A stretch of 64,000 nucleotides of DNA from Halomonas campaniensis (GCF_002211105.1 NZ_JPUA01000034.1:836213-900212), one strand, 5' to 3'; positions 9,057 to 17,346 are shown, numbered from the stretch's first letter. Notes: a model not told the origin generated them from the letters alone. Numbers and translations: made by a program.

Positions 9057-9566
9057 TTATTCACCTCGTGTGGGTAGGGCGAAAGCCTGACGCAGCGCGT
9101 GGGCCAACCCTTGCAGCGCGAGAAGGACAAAACCGAATGGAATCAGCGATTTGAGCAGCCAACGCAGCGGCAGGCCACCGGGGTTGGGCGACGCTTCGCC
9201 GCGGGCGAATGACTGGGCGATCCAGGGCAGCGTCAGCCAGGCGATATACAGCCCCATCACCAGCAGCATTAGACCGCCGATGACCTCGATCACCCGTTGC
9301 AGGCCCAAGGGGAAGCGTTCGTAGAAAACATCTACGCGCACCTGCTCGCCCATCAATAGCAAATACGACATGCCAAACAGCGCAATAGGCGAAATCAAGT
9401 GCCACTGCAGCTCCTGCAGCCATATCGCGCCAATGCTGAACACATAGCGCATCAATACATCGCCAGCGACGAGTCCGATTAAAACCACGCAGATCCAGGC
9501 GGCGATCCAGCCAAATAGCCGAACCACCGCCTCAACTCCGTGGACAAAAAATGCCACGGCGCGCAT
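9057..9566 (-). CDS. TRAP transporter small permease, DctQ type
   Basis: A 169-residue protein with four membrane segments (about 18-40, 55-72, 92-112 and 135-155). The helix-2 segment LQELQWHLISPIALFGMSYLLL and the RVDVFYERFP stretch after it are typical of DctQ. It partners the adjacent DctM in the membrane complex. Its ATG follows the dctP-like stop by 1 nt, with CGGAG as ribosome site inside the upstream gene, so translation is likely coupled. Confidence 0.88.
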   Translation of the reverse strand: MRAVAFFVHGVEAVVRLFGWIAAWICVVLIGLVAGDVLMRYVFSIGAIWLQELQWHLISPIALFGMSYLLLMGEQVRVDVFYERFPLGLQRVIEVIGGLMLLVMGLYIAWLTLPWIAQSFARGEASPNPGGLPLRWLLKSLIPFGFVLLALQGLAHALRQAFALPTRGE

Positions 9567-9567
9567 A

Positions 9568-10671
9568 TCAGACTCCGATAATGTCGTTTAACCAAGCCCG
9601 CTCACTGGCACCCGCCCAGCGGTCGTGGTTGGCTTTAAACGCCATGTAGCTATCGTGCACTTTGCGCACCAGCGGGTCGGCGTTGGCTTCGCTAGAGAGT
9701 GTGTCCATTGTCGCTTCGCGCAGCGCATCGACAACCGGTTCGGGCAGCATGCTAGCGGTCACGCCTTCGTTCTCCACTAGATCGGTCATGGCCTCGCCAT
9801 TGACCGCTTCAGACCAGGTCACGCTCTCCAAGCAGGCGGCCATACAGGCGGTTTTGACAATCATCTTCAGGTCTTCTGGCAGGCTGTCCCAGTGGGTTTT
9901 CGAGATGAGCAGCTCACCCGTGGTTGAAGGTTCGTGCCAGCCGGTGGTGTGGTAGAACTTGGCCGCGTTGTGGAGCCCCATACGGCGGTCTTGGAAAGGA
10001 CCCACAAACTCGGCTGCATCAATCACGCCACGCTCCAGCGCGGGGAAAATTTCACCACCGGGCAGTACCCGGGCATCCACGCCAAGTGAAGAGTAAACCT
10101 GGCCCGCCAAGCCAGGAACGCGCATGCGCAGCCCGTTGAGCTGGCTAATATCCTCAATCGGCTCGCGGAACCAGCCAGTCATTTGCACGCCGGTATTATT
10201 TAGCGGGAAGGCGACCATGCCGTAGGGCTCGTACACCTCGTGCCAAAGCTCCAAACCGCCGCCGTGGTAAAGCCACGCCATATGGCCCATAAAGCTCATG
10301 CCAAAGGGCACGGTAGTAAAGTACTGAGCGGCAAAGGTAGTGCCGGACCAGAAATAGCTGTTAGCGGCGTTCATTTCGATGGTGCCGCTTTGAACGGCTT
10401 CAAAGCCTTCAAAGGCCGGAATCAGTTCGCCGGATGAAAAATGCTGAATATTGAGTCGCCCGCCGGACATGGCGTTGATTTTGGCGATCACATCAGTGGG
10501 GCTGCCAGGGCCTTCCACGTAAAACGGCGAGCCGGGCGGGTAGGCATTGGTCATACGCCAGTTGAAACTCTCGGCGGACTGCGCGCGGGCGATAGATGGG
10601 GCGCCCAAGACAAGGCCTGCCGTGGAAGAGACGGCAGCTGTGGTGAGAAACTTGCGACGGGATAAGGACAT
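9568..10671 (-). CDS. TRAP transporter substrate-binding protein, DctP type, Tat-exported
   Basis: The periplasmic receptor of the TRAP system. The N-terminus MSLSRRKFLTTAAVSSTAGL carries a twin-arginine motif and hydrophobic core followed by APSIARAQ, a likely cleavage site, so it should be exported folded by Tat. I chose the ATG at 10671, which has AGGTG six bases upstream, over the ATG at 10683. The mature part (about residues 35-367) contains the DctP landmark RMRVPGLAGQVYSSLG with the arginine that normally binds the ligand carboxylate. The ligand cannot be predicted from sequence, but the downstream GGT-like enzyme hints at a gamma-glutamyl-type or related acid. Confidence 0.9.
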   Translation of the reverse strand: MSLSRRKFLTTAAVSSTAGLVLGAPSIARAQSAESFNWRMTNAYPPGSPFYVEGPGSPTDVIAKINAMSGGRLNIQHFSSGELIPAFEGFEAVQSGTIEMNAANSYFWSGTTFAAQYFTTVPFGMSFMGHMAWLYHGGGLELWHEVYEPYGMVAFPLNNTGVQMTGWFREPIEDISQLNGLRMRVPGLAGQVYSSLGVDARVLPGGEIFPALERGVIDAAEFVGPFQDRRMGLHNAAKFYHTTGWHEPSTTGELLISKTHWDSLPEDLKMIVKTACMAACLESVTWSEAVNGEAMTDLVENEGVTASMLPEPVVDALREATMDTLSSEANADPLVRKVHDSYMAFKANHDRWAGASERAWLNDIIGV

Positions 10672-10683
10672 AGCACACCTCAT

Positions 10684-10987
10684 TAATGGGGGAGTTGGTC
10701 AGCAAGGGAACACAATGAAGTAGCAAGGGGTGTGCCATAAAAATCGATTTTTTTTATAAATAAAAGATTTTAAAGGTTTTTGTAGGTTGTGGCTTGCGAG
10801 TGTAAGTACAAGAAAAATAACCGCTTGCACCGATATAGCGCCTAATGAGTGCGCAGAGCACTCTCAGCGTGCACGTTGGCATCGCAGGCTTTGCTTTTTT
10901 TGACCCTTTCGGTTTTGGGAGCTTCAGGTAGAGCTTCGTGTGTAGGTGATTGAAAGAGGGGCAGTTAGCTTAGAAGTGGCAGAGTGC
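10684..10987. other. AT-rich intergenic region upstream of the dctP-like gene
   Basis: About 300 bases between the minus-strand TRAP operon and the tRNA array. The part next to the TRAP operon (10735-10790) is a run of A and T that could hold its promoter. No ORF with a ribosome site and no clear regulator site was found. Confidence 0.5.
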
Positions 10988-11016
10988 TTGACAGCTCAAT
11001 GAGGTCTGAGTAACAT
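10988..11016 (+). promoter_or_regulatory. sigma70 promoter of the Glu-Gly tRNA array
   Basis: TTGACA at 10988-10993 and TAACAT at 11011-11016 are 17 bp apart, followed by a GC-rich stretch as in stable-RNA promoters. The first tRNA starts at 11045. This is the only good promoter seen before the array, so the six tRNAs may be one transcript. Confidence 0.75.
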
Positions 11017-11044
11017 ACGCGCCACCTCGACGAGGCAATGAAAC

Positions 11045-11120
11045 GTCCCATTCGTCTAGTGGTCTAGGACACCGCCCTTTCACGGCGGTAACAGGGGTTC
11101 GAACCCCCTATGGGACGCCA
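11045..11120 (+). tRNA. tRNA-Glu (anticodon TTC), copy 1
   Basis: A 76-nt cloverleaf with encoded CCA. The acceptor stem GTCCCAT pairs with ATGGGAC, the anticodon loop reads CCTTTCACG (TTC), and the T-arm AGGGGTTCGAACCCCCT is standard. It differs from copies 2 and 3 only in the D-loop (TGGTCTAGG). Confidence 0.97.
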
Positions 11121-11174
11121 CTTATTTTTGAGGCTGAGCCTTTAAAGATAAGAGATCGTCAGGTTTATCGGAAT

Positions 11175-11249
11175 GCGGGAATAGCTCAGTGGTAGAGCAT
11201 CGCCTTGCCAAGGCGAGGGTCGGGAGTTCGAATCTCCTTTCCCGCTCCA
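11175..11249 (+). tRNA. tRNA-Gly (anticodon GCC), copy 1
   Basis: A 75-nt cloverleaf with encoded CCA. Acceptor stem GCGGGAA pairs with TTCCCGC and the anticodon loop CTTGCCAAG carries GCC. The sequence matches the other two Gly copies in the array. Confidence 0.97.
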
Positions 11250-11270
11250 AGTACTAAAAGTGTTAAAAGC

Positions 11271-11321
11271 AGGCGAGGGCCGGGAGCTGGTGTGCCAGCC
11301 CAGTCGATCTCCTTTCCAGCT
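11271..11321 (+). pseudogene. decayed 3' half of a tRNA-Gly
   Basis: The sequence keeps AGGCGAGGGCCGGGAG and CGATCTCCTTTCC-like parts of the tRNA-Gly anticodon stem, variable loop and T-arm, but about 17 nt (CTGGTGTGCCAGCCCAG) sit in the T-loop and the 5' half is absent. Near-identical AAGTACTAAAAGTGT (from 11249) and AAGTACTTAAAGTGT (from 11333) flank it. It is most simply the scar of an old duplication in the tRNA array. Confidence 0.6.
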
Positions 11322-11345
11322 ACACGTAATTGAAGTACTTAAAGT

Positions 11346-11421
11346 GTCCCATTCGTCTAGTGGTCCAGGACACCGCCCTTTCACGGCGGTAACAGGGGTT
11401 CGAACCCCCTATGGGACGCCA
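11346..11421 (+). tRNA. tRNA-Glu (anticodon TTC), copy 2
   Basis: A 76-nt cloverleaf, the same as copy 1 except the D-loop (TGGTCCAGG). CCA is encoded. Confidence 0.97.
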
Positions 11422-11461
11422 CTTCCGATAAACAGAATGTTGCATAGCAAGTGTTCTATAA

Positions 11462-11536
11462 GCGGGAATAGCTCAGTGGTAGAGCATCGCCTTGCCAAGG
11501 CGAGGGTCGGGAGTTCGAATCTCCTTTCCCGCTCCA
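11462..11536 (+). tRNA. tRNA-Gly (anticodon GCC), copy 2
   Basis: A 75-nt tRNA-Gly identical to copy 1, with encoded CCA. It follows Glu copy 2 after a 40-nt spacer. Confidence 0.97.
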
Positions 11537-11576
11537 GTTTTAGGTGTCGGATTAAGTTATTGTCCTGCTCCAATTA

Positions 11577-11652
11577 GTCCCATTCGTCTAGTGGCCTAGG
11601 ACACCGCCCTTTCACGGCGGTAACAGGGGTTCGAACCCCCTATGGGACGCCA
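11577..11652 (+). tRNA. tRNA-Glu (anticodon TTC), copy 3
   Basis: A 76-nt cloverleaf. The D-loop variant here is TGGCCTAGG; the rest matches copies 1 and 2. CCA is encoded. Confidence 0.97.
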
Positions 11653-11677
11653 TCTAGCTTTATACGTTGTTTACGTT

Positions 11678-11752
11678 GCGGGAATAGCTCAGTGGTAGAG
11701 CATCGCCTTGCCAAGGCGAGGGTCGGGAGTTCGAATCTCCTTTCCCGCTCCA
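11678..11752 (+). tRNA. tRNA-Gly (anticodon GCC), copy 3
   Basis: A 75-nt tRNA-Gly identical to copies 1 and 2. It ends the array. No strong terminator was seen directly behind it. Confidence 0.97.
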
Positions 11753-11949
11753 TATAAACAAGATCAGATAGTTCTGCAATTTCCCAGCTTCAAAAGTTTA
11801 GTCTTCCCTTTGTTTCCATGATGTATCGGCTAATTGCTGGGCATCACTGTTTGCGTGTCTGACGATTGGTGGTCTTGCCCGCCTTGAAAAAAGTCGTTTG
11901 CGCCCTAATGTTTTACCTTCTCTTCTTTTTTTGCTGACAGGACATGTTC

Positions 11950-12918
11950 ATGGCCGAACCGGCATTGTCGATCCGTGGCCTCACCAAGGTGTATGGCAAC
12001 GGCTTTCAGGCGCTTAAAGGTATTGATCTAGACGTCCAGCAGGGCGATTTTTTTGCGCTGTTGGGCCCCAATGGCGCCGGTAAATCCACCACCTTGGGGG
12101 TGGTTTGCTCGCTGGTGCAAAAGACGGCGGGCAAGGTCTCCATATTCGGTATCGATGTGGATAAAGACTTCGCTAAAGCCAAGTATCAGCTGGGCGTGGT
12201 ACCCCAAGAGTTCAACTTCAATCAATTTGAGAAAGTGCTCGATATCGTGCTGGCTCAGGCAGGCTACTACGGCATGACCAGTCGCGAAGCTTTGCCCCGC
12301 GCTAAGCAACTGTTGACCGATCTGGGCCTATGGGAAAAGCGCAACGGCAGCGCGCGCATGCTGTCAGGTGGCATGAAGCGCCGCCTGATGATCGCTCGAG
12401 CGCTGATGCATCGTCCCAAGCTGTTGATTCTGGATGAGCCAACCGCCGGGGTGGATATCGAGCTGCGGCGCAGCATGTGGGAGTACATGCGGCGGATTAA
12501 CCAAGACGAAGGCACCACCATCATCCTGACGACTCACTACCTGGAAGAGGCTGAGAGCCTGTGCCGTAATGTGGCGATTATCAATAATGGCGACATTGTG
12601 CGGAACACTAGCGTGCGAGGCCTGCTGGCTGAGCTGAATACCGAGACCTTCCTAATTGATACCTCCGAAGCTATTACAGAGATCCCTAAGATAGACGGGT
12701 TTGAGATAAAACAGCTGGAGTCTACTCAGCTATCACTCGTGGTGCATCGCGGGCAACGTTTAAACGATGTCTTCAAGGCGTTGAGTGAGCAGGGCATCCA
12801 GGTGGTTTCCATGCGTAATCGAGCCAACCGCTTAGAGGAGATGTTTGTGTCGATGGTGGAAGGTAGTGGGCTAGGGGCGATAGACCAGCGCGTTGAGAAG
12901 ACGGAGGAGCGCGCATGA
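11950..12918 (+). CDS. ABC transporter ATP-binding protein, YadG type
   Basis: ATPase subunit of an ABC-2 exporter. Walker A GPNGAGKST, Q-loop GVVPQEFNFN, signature MLSGGMKRRL (SGGM variant), Walker B LLILDEPTAGVD and H-loop TTHYLEE are in order within the first 220 residues. A C-terminal extension of about 90 residues follows, as in the YadG/DrrA-like group. I chose ATG 11950, which has AGGA eight bases upstream, over ATG 11944. The stop overlaps the start of the permease gene (ATGA), so the two are coupled. The substrate is unknown. Confidence 0.9.
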   Translation: MAEPALSIRGLTKVYGNGFQALKGIDLDVQQGDFFALLGPNGAGKSTTLGVVCSLVQKTAGKVSIFGIDVDKDFAKAKYQLGVVPQEFNFNQFEKVLDIVLAQAGYYGMTSREALPRAKQLLTDLGLWEKRNGSARMLSGGMKRRLMIARALMHRPKLLILDEPTAGVDIELRRSMWEYMRRINQDEGTTIILTTHYLEEAESLCRNVAIINNGDIVRNTSVRGLLAELNTETFLIDTSEAITEIPKIDGFEIKQLESTQLSLVVHRGQRLNDVFKALSEQGIQVVSMRNRANRLEEMFVSMVEGSGLGAIDQRVEKTEERA

Positions 12919-13688
12919 ATGCTACGCAAACATTGATTGCTCTTTGGACGCTAGTGCTAAAAGAGATCAAACGTTTCACCCGCATTTGGCCGCAAACGCT
13001 GCTGCCTCCCTCAATCACCATGGCGATGTACTTCATTATCTTCGGCAACCTAATCGGTTCGCGGATTGGTGACATGGACGGCTTCAGCTATATGGACTTT
13101 ATTGTCCCAGGGCTGATCATGATGTCGGTGATTACCAACAGCTACTCCAACGTGGCGTCGAGTTTCTTCTCCAATAAGTTTCAGCGCTCGATCGAAGAGA
13201 TGATGGTTTCGCCCATGCCCAATTGGGTGATCCTGGCCGGCTTTATTTTAGGCGGAATGGCGCGAGGCTTGGGCGTGGGGTTAATCGTTACAATCGTTTC
13301 GCTGTTCTTTACCCGTTTAACCATGGAGCATCCGCTGCTCACAGTATTAGTTGTCGTGCTCACGTCTGCGTTGTTCTCTATTGGTGGCTTTATTAATGCG
13401 TTACTGGCCAATAAGTTCGACGATATTTCTATCGTGCCGACCTTTATCCTTACGCCGTTGACCTATTTGGGTGGGGTGTTCTACTCGATCTCAATGTTGC
13501 CCGACTTCTGGCAGGGCGTTTCCATGCTCAATCCAATTTTGTACATGGTCAACGTTTTCCGTTATGGCTTCCTGGGCGTCTCGGATATTCCTGTTGGTTG
13601 GGCCCTCGCTGCCATTTTTGCCTTTATTATCGTGCTATTTGGTATAGCGTTGGTGATGCTGGAGCGCGGTAAGGGAATCCGCAGCTAA
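12915..13688 (+). CDS. ABC transporter permease, YadH type
   Basis: A 257-residue ABC-2 family permease with six membrane segments and the family motif around LTPLTYLGGVFYSISMLP (about residues 175-195). It forms the channel for the ATPase encoded just upstream, with which it shares an ATGA overlap. No third subunit is present, which matches the YadGH arrangement of proteobacteria. The exported compound is not known. Confidence 0.9.
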   Translation: MNATQTLIALWTLVLKEIKRFTRIWPQTLLPPSITMAMYFIIFGNLIGSRIGDMDGFSYMDFIVPGLIMMSVITNSYSNVASSFFSNKFQRSIEEMMVSPMPNWVILAGFILGGMARGLGVGLIVTIVSLFFTRLTMEHPLLTVLVVVLTSALFSIGGFINALLANKFDDISIVPTFILTPLTYLGGVFYSISMLPDFWQGVSMLNPILYMVNVFRYGFLGVSDIPVGWALAAIFAFIIVLFGIALVMLERGKGIRS

Positions 13689-13732
13689 ACCCATGACCGC
13701 CAGATTGAGAATCATTAGGGAGTTTTGACGCC

Positions 13733-14566
13733 ATGGCGCATCGACCGGATACTTTAGAACACGCGCCGTTAGGGCGCGATTCCGCCTACCCTGAGCAGTA
13801 TGACGCAGGGCTGTTATATCCGATTCCCCGGGCGGCCAACCGCGCGCCTCTGGGGATAGAAGAGGGTGACTTGCCGTTTATAGGCGAAGACGAGTGGCAC
13901 GCCTTCGAAGTCTCCTGGCTGAACAGCCGTGGCAAGCCCATTGTGGCGGTAGCACGCTTTCGTTTGCCAGCCGCCTCACCCCATCTGATTGAGTCTAAAT
14001 CTTGGAAACTCTACCTCAACAGCTTCAATCAAACCCGTTTCTATAGTCGTGAGGACGTGATGAAAACCCTCGCTCACGACTTGGCCGCTGCAGCGGGTGC
14101 CGAGGTGAGCGTTGAGTTGTTCGATGTGGATGCCCCAGAGCTTTCAGCACGCTCCCTGCCGGGGGAGTGCCTGGATGATTTAGATATCGCCATAAGCGAT
14201 TACACGCCTAGCAGCACTCATCTAACGGTAGGGGAGGAGATCGTCGAAGAGACACTCTACTCGCACTTGCTGAAATCTAACTGCCCTGTTACCGGCCAGC
14301 CAGACTGGGGCAGCGTACTGGTGCGTTATAAAGGGCCTAAAATCGATCGCGAAGGGCTGCTTCGTTACCTCATTGGGTTTCGTCAGCACCAGGATTTTCA
14401 CGAGCACTGCGTTGAACATATCTTTACCGACCTAATGGCCCAGGCAAAGCCTACACAACTGCTAGTGCTGGCGCGCTATGTTCGCCGTGGTGGCTTGGAT
14501 ATCAGCCCCTGGCGGGCAACGCCCGGGCTAACCCCGCCCACGCCGCTGCGTCTGGCAAGGCAGTAA
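13733..14566 (+). CDS. queF: NADPH-dependent 7-cyano-7-deazaguanine reductase
   Basis: QueF reduces preQ0 to preQ1 in queuosine biosynthesis. This 277-residue form is the long bimodular type. The catalytic cysteine lies in LKSNCPVTGQPDWGSV (about residue 183), the substrate-recognition ESKSWKLYLNSFNQT motif at about residue 86 and the HEHCVEHIFTDL segment near 220 are all present. It stands between the ABC exporter and a nitroreductase on the same strand. No preQ1 riboswitch is evident in the 44 bp before it. Confidence 0.95.
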   Translation: MAHRPDTLEHAPLGRDSAYPEQYDAGLLYPIPRAANRAPLGIEEGDLPFIGEDEWHAFEVSWLNSRGKPIVAVARFRLPAASPHLIESKSWKLYLNSFNQTRFYSREDVMKTLAHDLAAAAGAEVSVELFDVDAPELSARSLPGECLDDLDIAISDYTPSSTHLTVGEEIVEETLYSHLLKSNCPVTGQPDWGSVLVRYKGPKIDREGLLRYLIGFRQHQDFHEHCVEHIFTDLMAQAKPTQLLVLARYVRRGGLDISPWRATPGLTPPTPLRLARQ

Positions 14567-14627
14567 ACGGCAGTGTTATAAAGGGTGGTGCTACAGTAGC
14601 CCTTCACGATTGGATTTGGAGTCATTA

Positions 14628-15188
14628 ATGGACGCACTTACGCTGCTTCACGAACGTAGCTCAATGGGCAAGTTGACGGAACCAGCGCCCAGCGCCGAAC
14701 AGCTCAGCGCTATCTACCAGGCCGCACTACGTGCGCCCGACCATAAAGAGCTGCGCCCCTGGCGCTTTATCGAGTTCAGCGGGGAGGGGCGTGAGCGGCT
14801 AGGCGAGCTATTTGCTGAGGCGGAGTTTCAGGAAGACCCCAGCGCCGACGACGAAACGCTCAACTCTGCACGCAAAAAACCGCTGCGGGCGCCGATGATT
14901 ATCGCCGTGATCGCTAACGTTACGCCCGAACTGGAAAAAGTGCCCAAAATGGAGCAGGTGATCTCTGCCGGATGCGCCGCTCATGGCATTCTGCTGGCGG
15001 CCCACGCCCTGGGTCTGGGTGCTATGTGGCGCAGTGGCAAGTACGCGTTTGACCCCGTGGTTCGTAAAGGGCTAAGCCTGGATGAAGATGACGAAGTCGT
15101 CGCGTTTATCTATCTGGGCACCTTAGGTGGACGCCACAAACCCGTGCCGCAGCATAATGTTGCCGACTTTGTGGAGCGTTGGGACTAG
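14628..15188 (+). CDS. nitroreductase family protein, YdjA-like
   Basis: A 186-residue FMN-dependent oxidoreductase of the nitroreductase superfamily. The opening RSSMGKLTEPAPS and APDHKELRPWRFIEF segments, the central AGCAAHGILLAAHALGLGAMWRSG and the final YLGTLGGRHKPVP are typical of the small YdjA group. The physiological substrate is unknown. I place the start at 14628, with GGAG eight bases before it, not at an in-frame codon 18 bases earlier. The end abuts the next gene. Confidence 0.85.
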   Translation: MDALTLLHERSSMGKLTEPAPSAEQLSAIYQAALRAPDHKELRPWRFIEFSGEGRERLGELFAEAEFQEDPSADDETLNSARKKPLRAPMIIAVIANVTPELEKVPKMEQVISAGCAAHGILLAAHALGLGAMWRSGKYAFDPVVRKGLSLDEDDEVVAFIYLGTLGGRHKPVPQHNVADFVERWD

Positions 15189-15190
15189 CG

Positions 15191-15700
15191 ATGAGTCTCC
15201 CCCGTCAGCCAGGCATCCCTCATCCACGATTGCCCCTGCCAAAAGGCCAGCCGGAAAATCTGGCCGCTTTTCAGCAGTGGTTGAGCGATGCCATACCTAT
15301 GGTGAGTGCGTTGGGCATTCGCGCAGTAACGCGCCAAGGCGATGCACTAACCTGGCAATTGGCGTTAACGCCCAACCTTAACGATAAAGGCACGGGCTTT
15401 GGTGGTGCATTAACGGCGCAAACCACACTGCAAGGCTGGTGCTGGGTAACGTTATGGTTGCGTGAGCGGGGGATCAACCGGGATGTCGTCGTCGCCGAGG
15501 CCAGTCAGCGCTTTCTTGCGCCGGTAACAAGTGACTACCGCCTGGTATGTACGCCAGCCGTGCCAGAAGGCCCCACTCAGCTTGCCAGCAAGCTCGCTGA
15601 GCGAGGAAAAGGCCGCATAGCTCTGACCCAGCAGCTCTATTGCGGCGAGAGGCTCTGCCTGGAAGCCAGCGGCAGCTACGCTGTGTTGCCGCCACACTAA
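15191..15700 (+). CDS. thioesterase-domain protein, YiiD C-terminal type
   Basis: A 169-residue protein resembling the hot-dog thioesterase domain at the C-terminus of YiiD (GTGFGGALTAQTTLQGWCWVTLWLRE, and VVAEASQRFLAPVTSDYRLVC). Such domains are predicted to hydrolyse acyl-CoA thioesters, but activity is unproven for this branch. The ATG at 15191 lies 2 nt after the nitroreductase stop, so the two are probably cotranscribed. There is no membrane segment. Confidence 0.7.
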   Translation: MSLPRQPGIPHPRLPLPKGQPENLAAFQQWLSDAIPMVSALGIRAVTRQGDALTWQLALTPNLNDKGTGFGGALTAQTTLQGWCWVTLWLRERGINRDVVVAEASQRFLAPVTSDYRLVCTPAVPEGPTQLASKLAERGKGRIALTQQLYCGERLCLEASGSYAVLPPH

Positions 15701-15727
15701 TCGAAAGGGCCATCAGCCTGAAAAGGC

Positions 15728-15756
15728 TTGCTATTTCGAGGCTTAGCCAATAGTAT
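15728..15756 (+). promoter_or_regulatory. promoter of tRNA-Ser
   Basis: TTGCTA (15728-15733) and TAGTAT (15751-15756) are spaced 17 bp apart, about 50 bp before the tRNA. The match to the sigma70 consensus is good at both boxes. Confidence 0.55.
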
Positions 15757-15806
15757 ATGCGCCGTTCTGTCGCGAAAGGTTCAGCCTTTTAACAGCGCCA
15801 AAACGC

Positions 15807-15894
15807 GGAGGGGTGTCCGAGTGGTCGAAGGAGCACGCCTGGAAAGTGTGTAAGCCGCAAGGCTTCGAGGGTTCGAATCCCTCCCCCTCCGCCA
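15807..15894 (+). tRNA. tRNA-Ser (anticodon GGA)
   Basis: An 88-nt class II tRNA with long variable arm (TAAGCCGCAAGGCTTC). The acceptor GGAGGGG pairs with CCCCTCC, the anticodon loop CTGGAAAG carries GGA, and CCA is encoded. A Rho-independent terminator follows at once. Confidence 0.96.
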
Positions 15895-15904
15895 CAGAAT
15901 TTTC

Positions 15905-15942
15905 AAGGCCGCCAAGCACTTAGCTTGGCGGCCTTTTTCTTT
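15905..15942 (+). terminator. Rho-independent terminator of tRNA-Ser
   Basis: AAGGCCGCCAAGC pairs with GCTTGGCGGCCTT (13 bp) around a short loop and is followed by TTTTTCTTT. This is a strong intrinsic terminator. Confidence 0.92.
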
Positions 15943-16256
15943 GTGTGCAAAGCATAGTGCGCAAGGCTCTGATGGTGTCAGCTAGTTGGCCACAACGCAG
16001 TAATGGTCAACGCTGTGTGGTCAGTGAGTCCTACTCTAGTTCAGTCGGCGCCGCGCGGAGTTCGATGTATGACATAAGGAAACACATTAGCGGAATGCTC
16101 AGGTATTGCACTCAGTTCCTGCGGTCAAAATCAATATAGTCGCGGGTGCAGGCCATGCACGCACCGTCGGCTTAGCTATTTATTTGCGTTGGCGATCCTT
16201 GGCCTTTTTAGTTGTTCGTATAAAGGCGGGTAAGGATAAAGCCAGCTTGCGAATAA
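15943..16256. other. intergenic region between tRNA-Ser and the Crp/Fnr gene
   Basis: About 310 bases. A 64-codon open frame on the plus strand (15945-16139) has no ribosome site and no recognisable protein features. No second copy of the tRNA-Ser 3' end was found that would mark an integrated element. I see no gene here. Confidence 0.5.
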
Positions 16257-16991
16257 TTAGTCATTTTTAAGGTGTAGGTAAAGTGAGTCAAACTCGCCAG
16301 CTTCTTGTAATTTTTGCCAGTCAGGTATGATTATCTGTCTTCTGTTAGTGTGGATTAAGCCATTGTTGCGAAGCGATTGTAATACCCTATTGACATGCAC
16401 TGGGGTCATTCCCGTTGCGTCTGCCAGTTCCGCTTGGCTAATGGGCATGTGAAAAGAATTACCCTCCACTAACCCCACTGCCTTCAGGCGTAGCAGGAGC
16501 TCACAGATAACATGAGCGATGCGTGAGTAACCTTCGCGTTGCCCGACATTTAAAAGCCACTCGCGGAAGATAGAGGCGTCCACTAACGTCTCGTGCCAGA
16601 AGGGGGTGATGAGGCGAGGGTGCTGCTCAAATAAAAGATGCAAATCACGGTGCTGTATGAAACCGAGTTTACATGGGCTGAGTGAGGCAATATTAATATC
16701 GATGACTTGCAGGTGCAGGCTTTGCAGATCTGGCATATCTCCAGGTATATGCAGTGCCATTATCTGCCGTTTCCCCTCAAGGGTTAATTTATATACACAT
16801 GAGAAACCCTCTAGGAGTAAGCAACATTGAGTAGGTTGATCACCCATTTTGACGATGTCTTGACCAGGCTTTACGTCTACGGTTTGTACCGGTAATTTCT
16901 GCAGTGTCAGCTTTTCCTCACTAGTAAGAGTATAATTACTTTCTATCTTGCGAATCATTAGATAGGTATGAGGCGGCAGAGCAGTAGGCAT
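16257..16991 (-). CDS. Crp/Fnr family transcriptional regulator
   Basis: A 244-residue protein with an N-terminal cyclic-nucleotide-binding-like barrel (about 20-140) and a C-terminal winged helix (HTH in MPISQAELADATGMTPVHVNRVLQSLRNNGLI, about 178-212). The barrel lacks the usual GELALL...RSA pocket of cAMP-binding Crp and has no Fnr-type cysteine cluster, so its signal is unknown. A clear AGGAG ribosome site precedes the ATG. The 355 bp upstream is AT-rich and may hold its promoter and target sites. The gene next upstream encodes a short hydrophobic peptide. Confidence 0.85.
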   Translation of the reverse strand: MPTALPPHTYLMIRKIESNYTLTSEEKLTLQKLPVQTVDVKPGQDIVKMGDQPTQCCLLLEGFSCVYKLTLEGKRQIMALHIPGDMPDLQSLHLQVIDINIASLSPCKLGFIQHRDLHLLFEQHPRLITPFWHETLVDASIFREWLLNVGQREGYSRIAHVICELLLRLKAVGLVEGNSFHMPISQAELADATGMTPVHVNRVLQSLRNNGLIHTNRRQIIIPDWQKLQEAGEFDSLYLHLKND

Positions 16992-17346
16992 GCTTAACTC
17001 CTAAGTTGGTAGGAATGAGATATTTTTCAATAGTGCCTATGATGAGCTGCTAATCTAAATATATGTAAAAATCTAGCCTGCTTTATAAAAGGCGTATAAC
17101 AATAGTGTAATTAGTTGTAGTTAATGAATAAGTTGTAAAGAGGCTTTTGATTGCCTGAGCTAAAAATATGGTTACGTCTTACTGGATTAGAATGTTTTAC
17201 AGTTTGTAAATGTAATCGAATGGTGGTAGGGGGTTATTTGATATGAACGTTTTGATATTGAATGATTAGCAGCTGACCCTCAGTAGGCCAGCTGGGTAGG
17301 TATGAAGCAGAAGCGTTTCAACGCTCTACGTTAATCTATTCGCGTA
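16992..17346. other. AT-rich intergenic region with an operator-like inverted repeat
   Basis: About 355 bases, much richer in A and T than nearby genes. TTTACA-GTT-TGTAAA at 17196-17210 is a perfect 6-bp inverted repeat of the size expected for a dimeric regulator. An imperfect CAGCTG-based inverted repeat lies at 17270-17294. No coding frame with a ribosome site was found. Confidence 0.5.

Noticed and set aside
11142-11577. Open frames of 80 to 105 codons across the tRNA array
   Set aside because: They run through complete tRNA genes and have no ribosome sites.
15945-16139. 64-codon frame after tRNA-Ser
   Set aside because: No ribosome site, no recognisable features, and it starts within the terminator T-tract region.
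15807-16256. Integrated element at tRNA-Ser
   Set aside because: No integrase gene and no second copy of the tRNA 3' end were found nearby.
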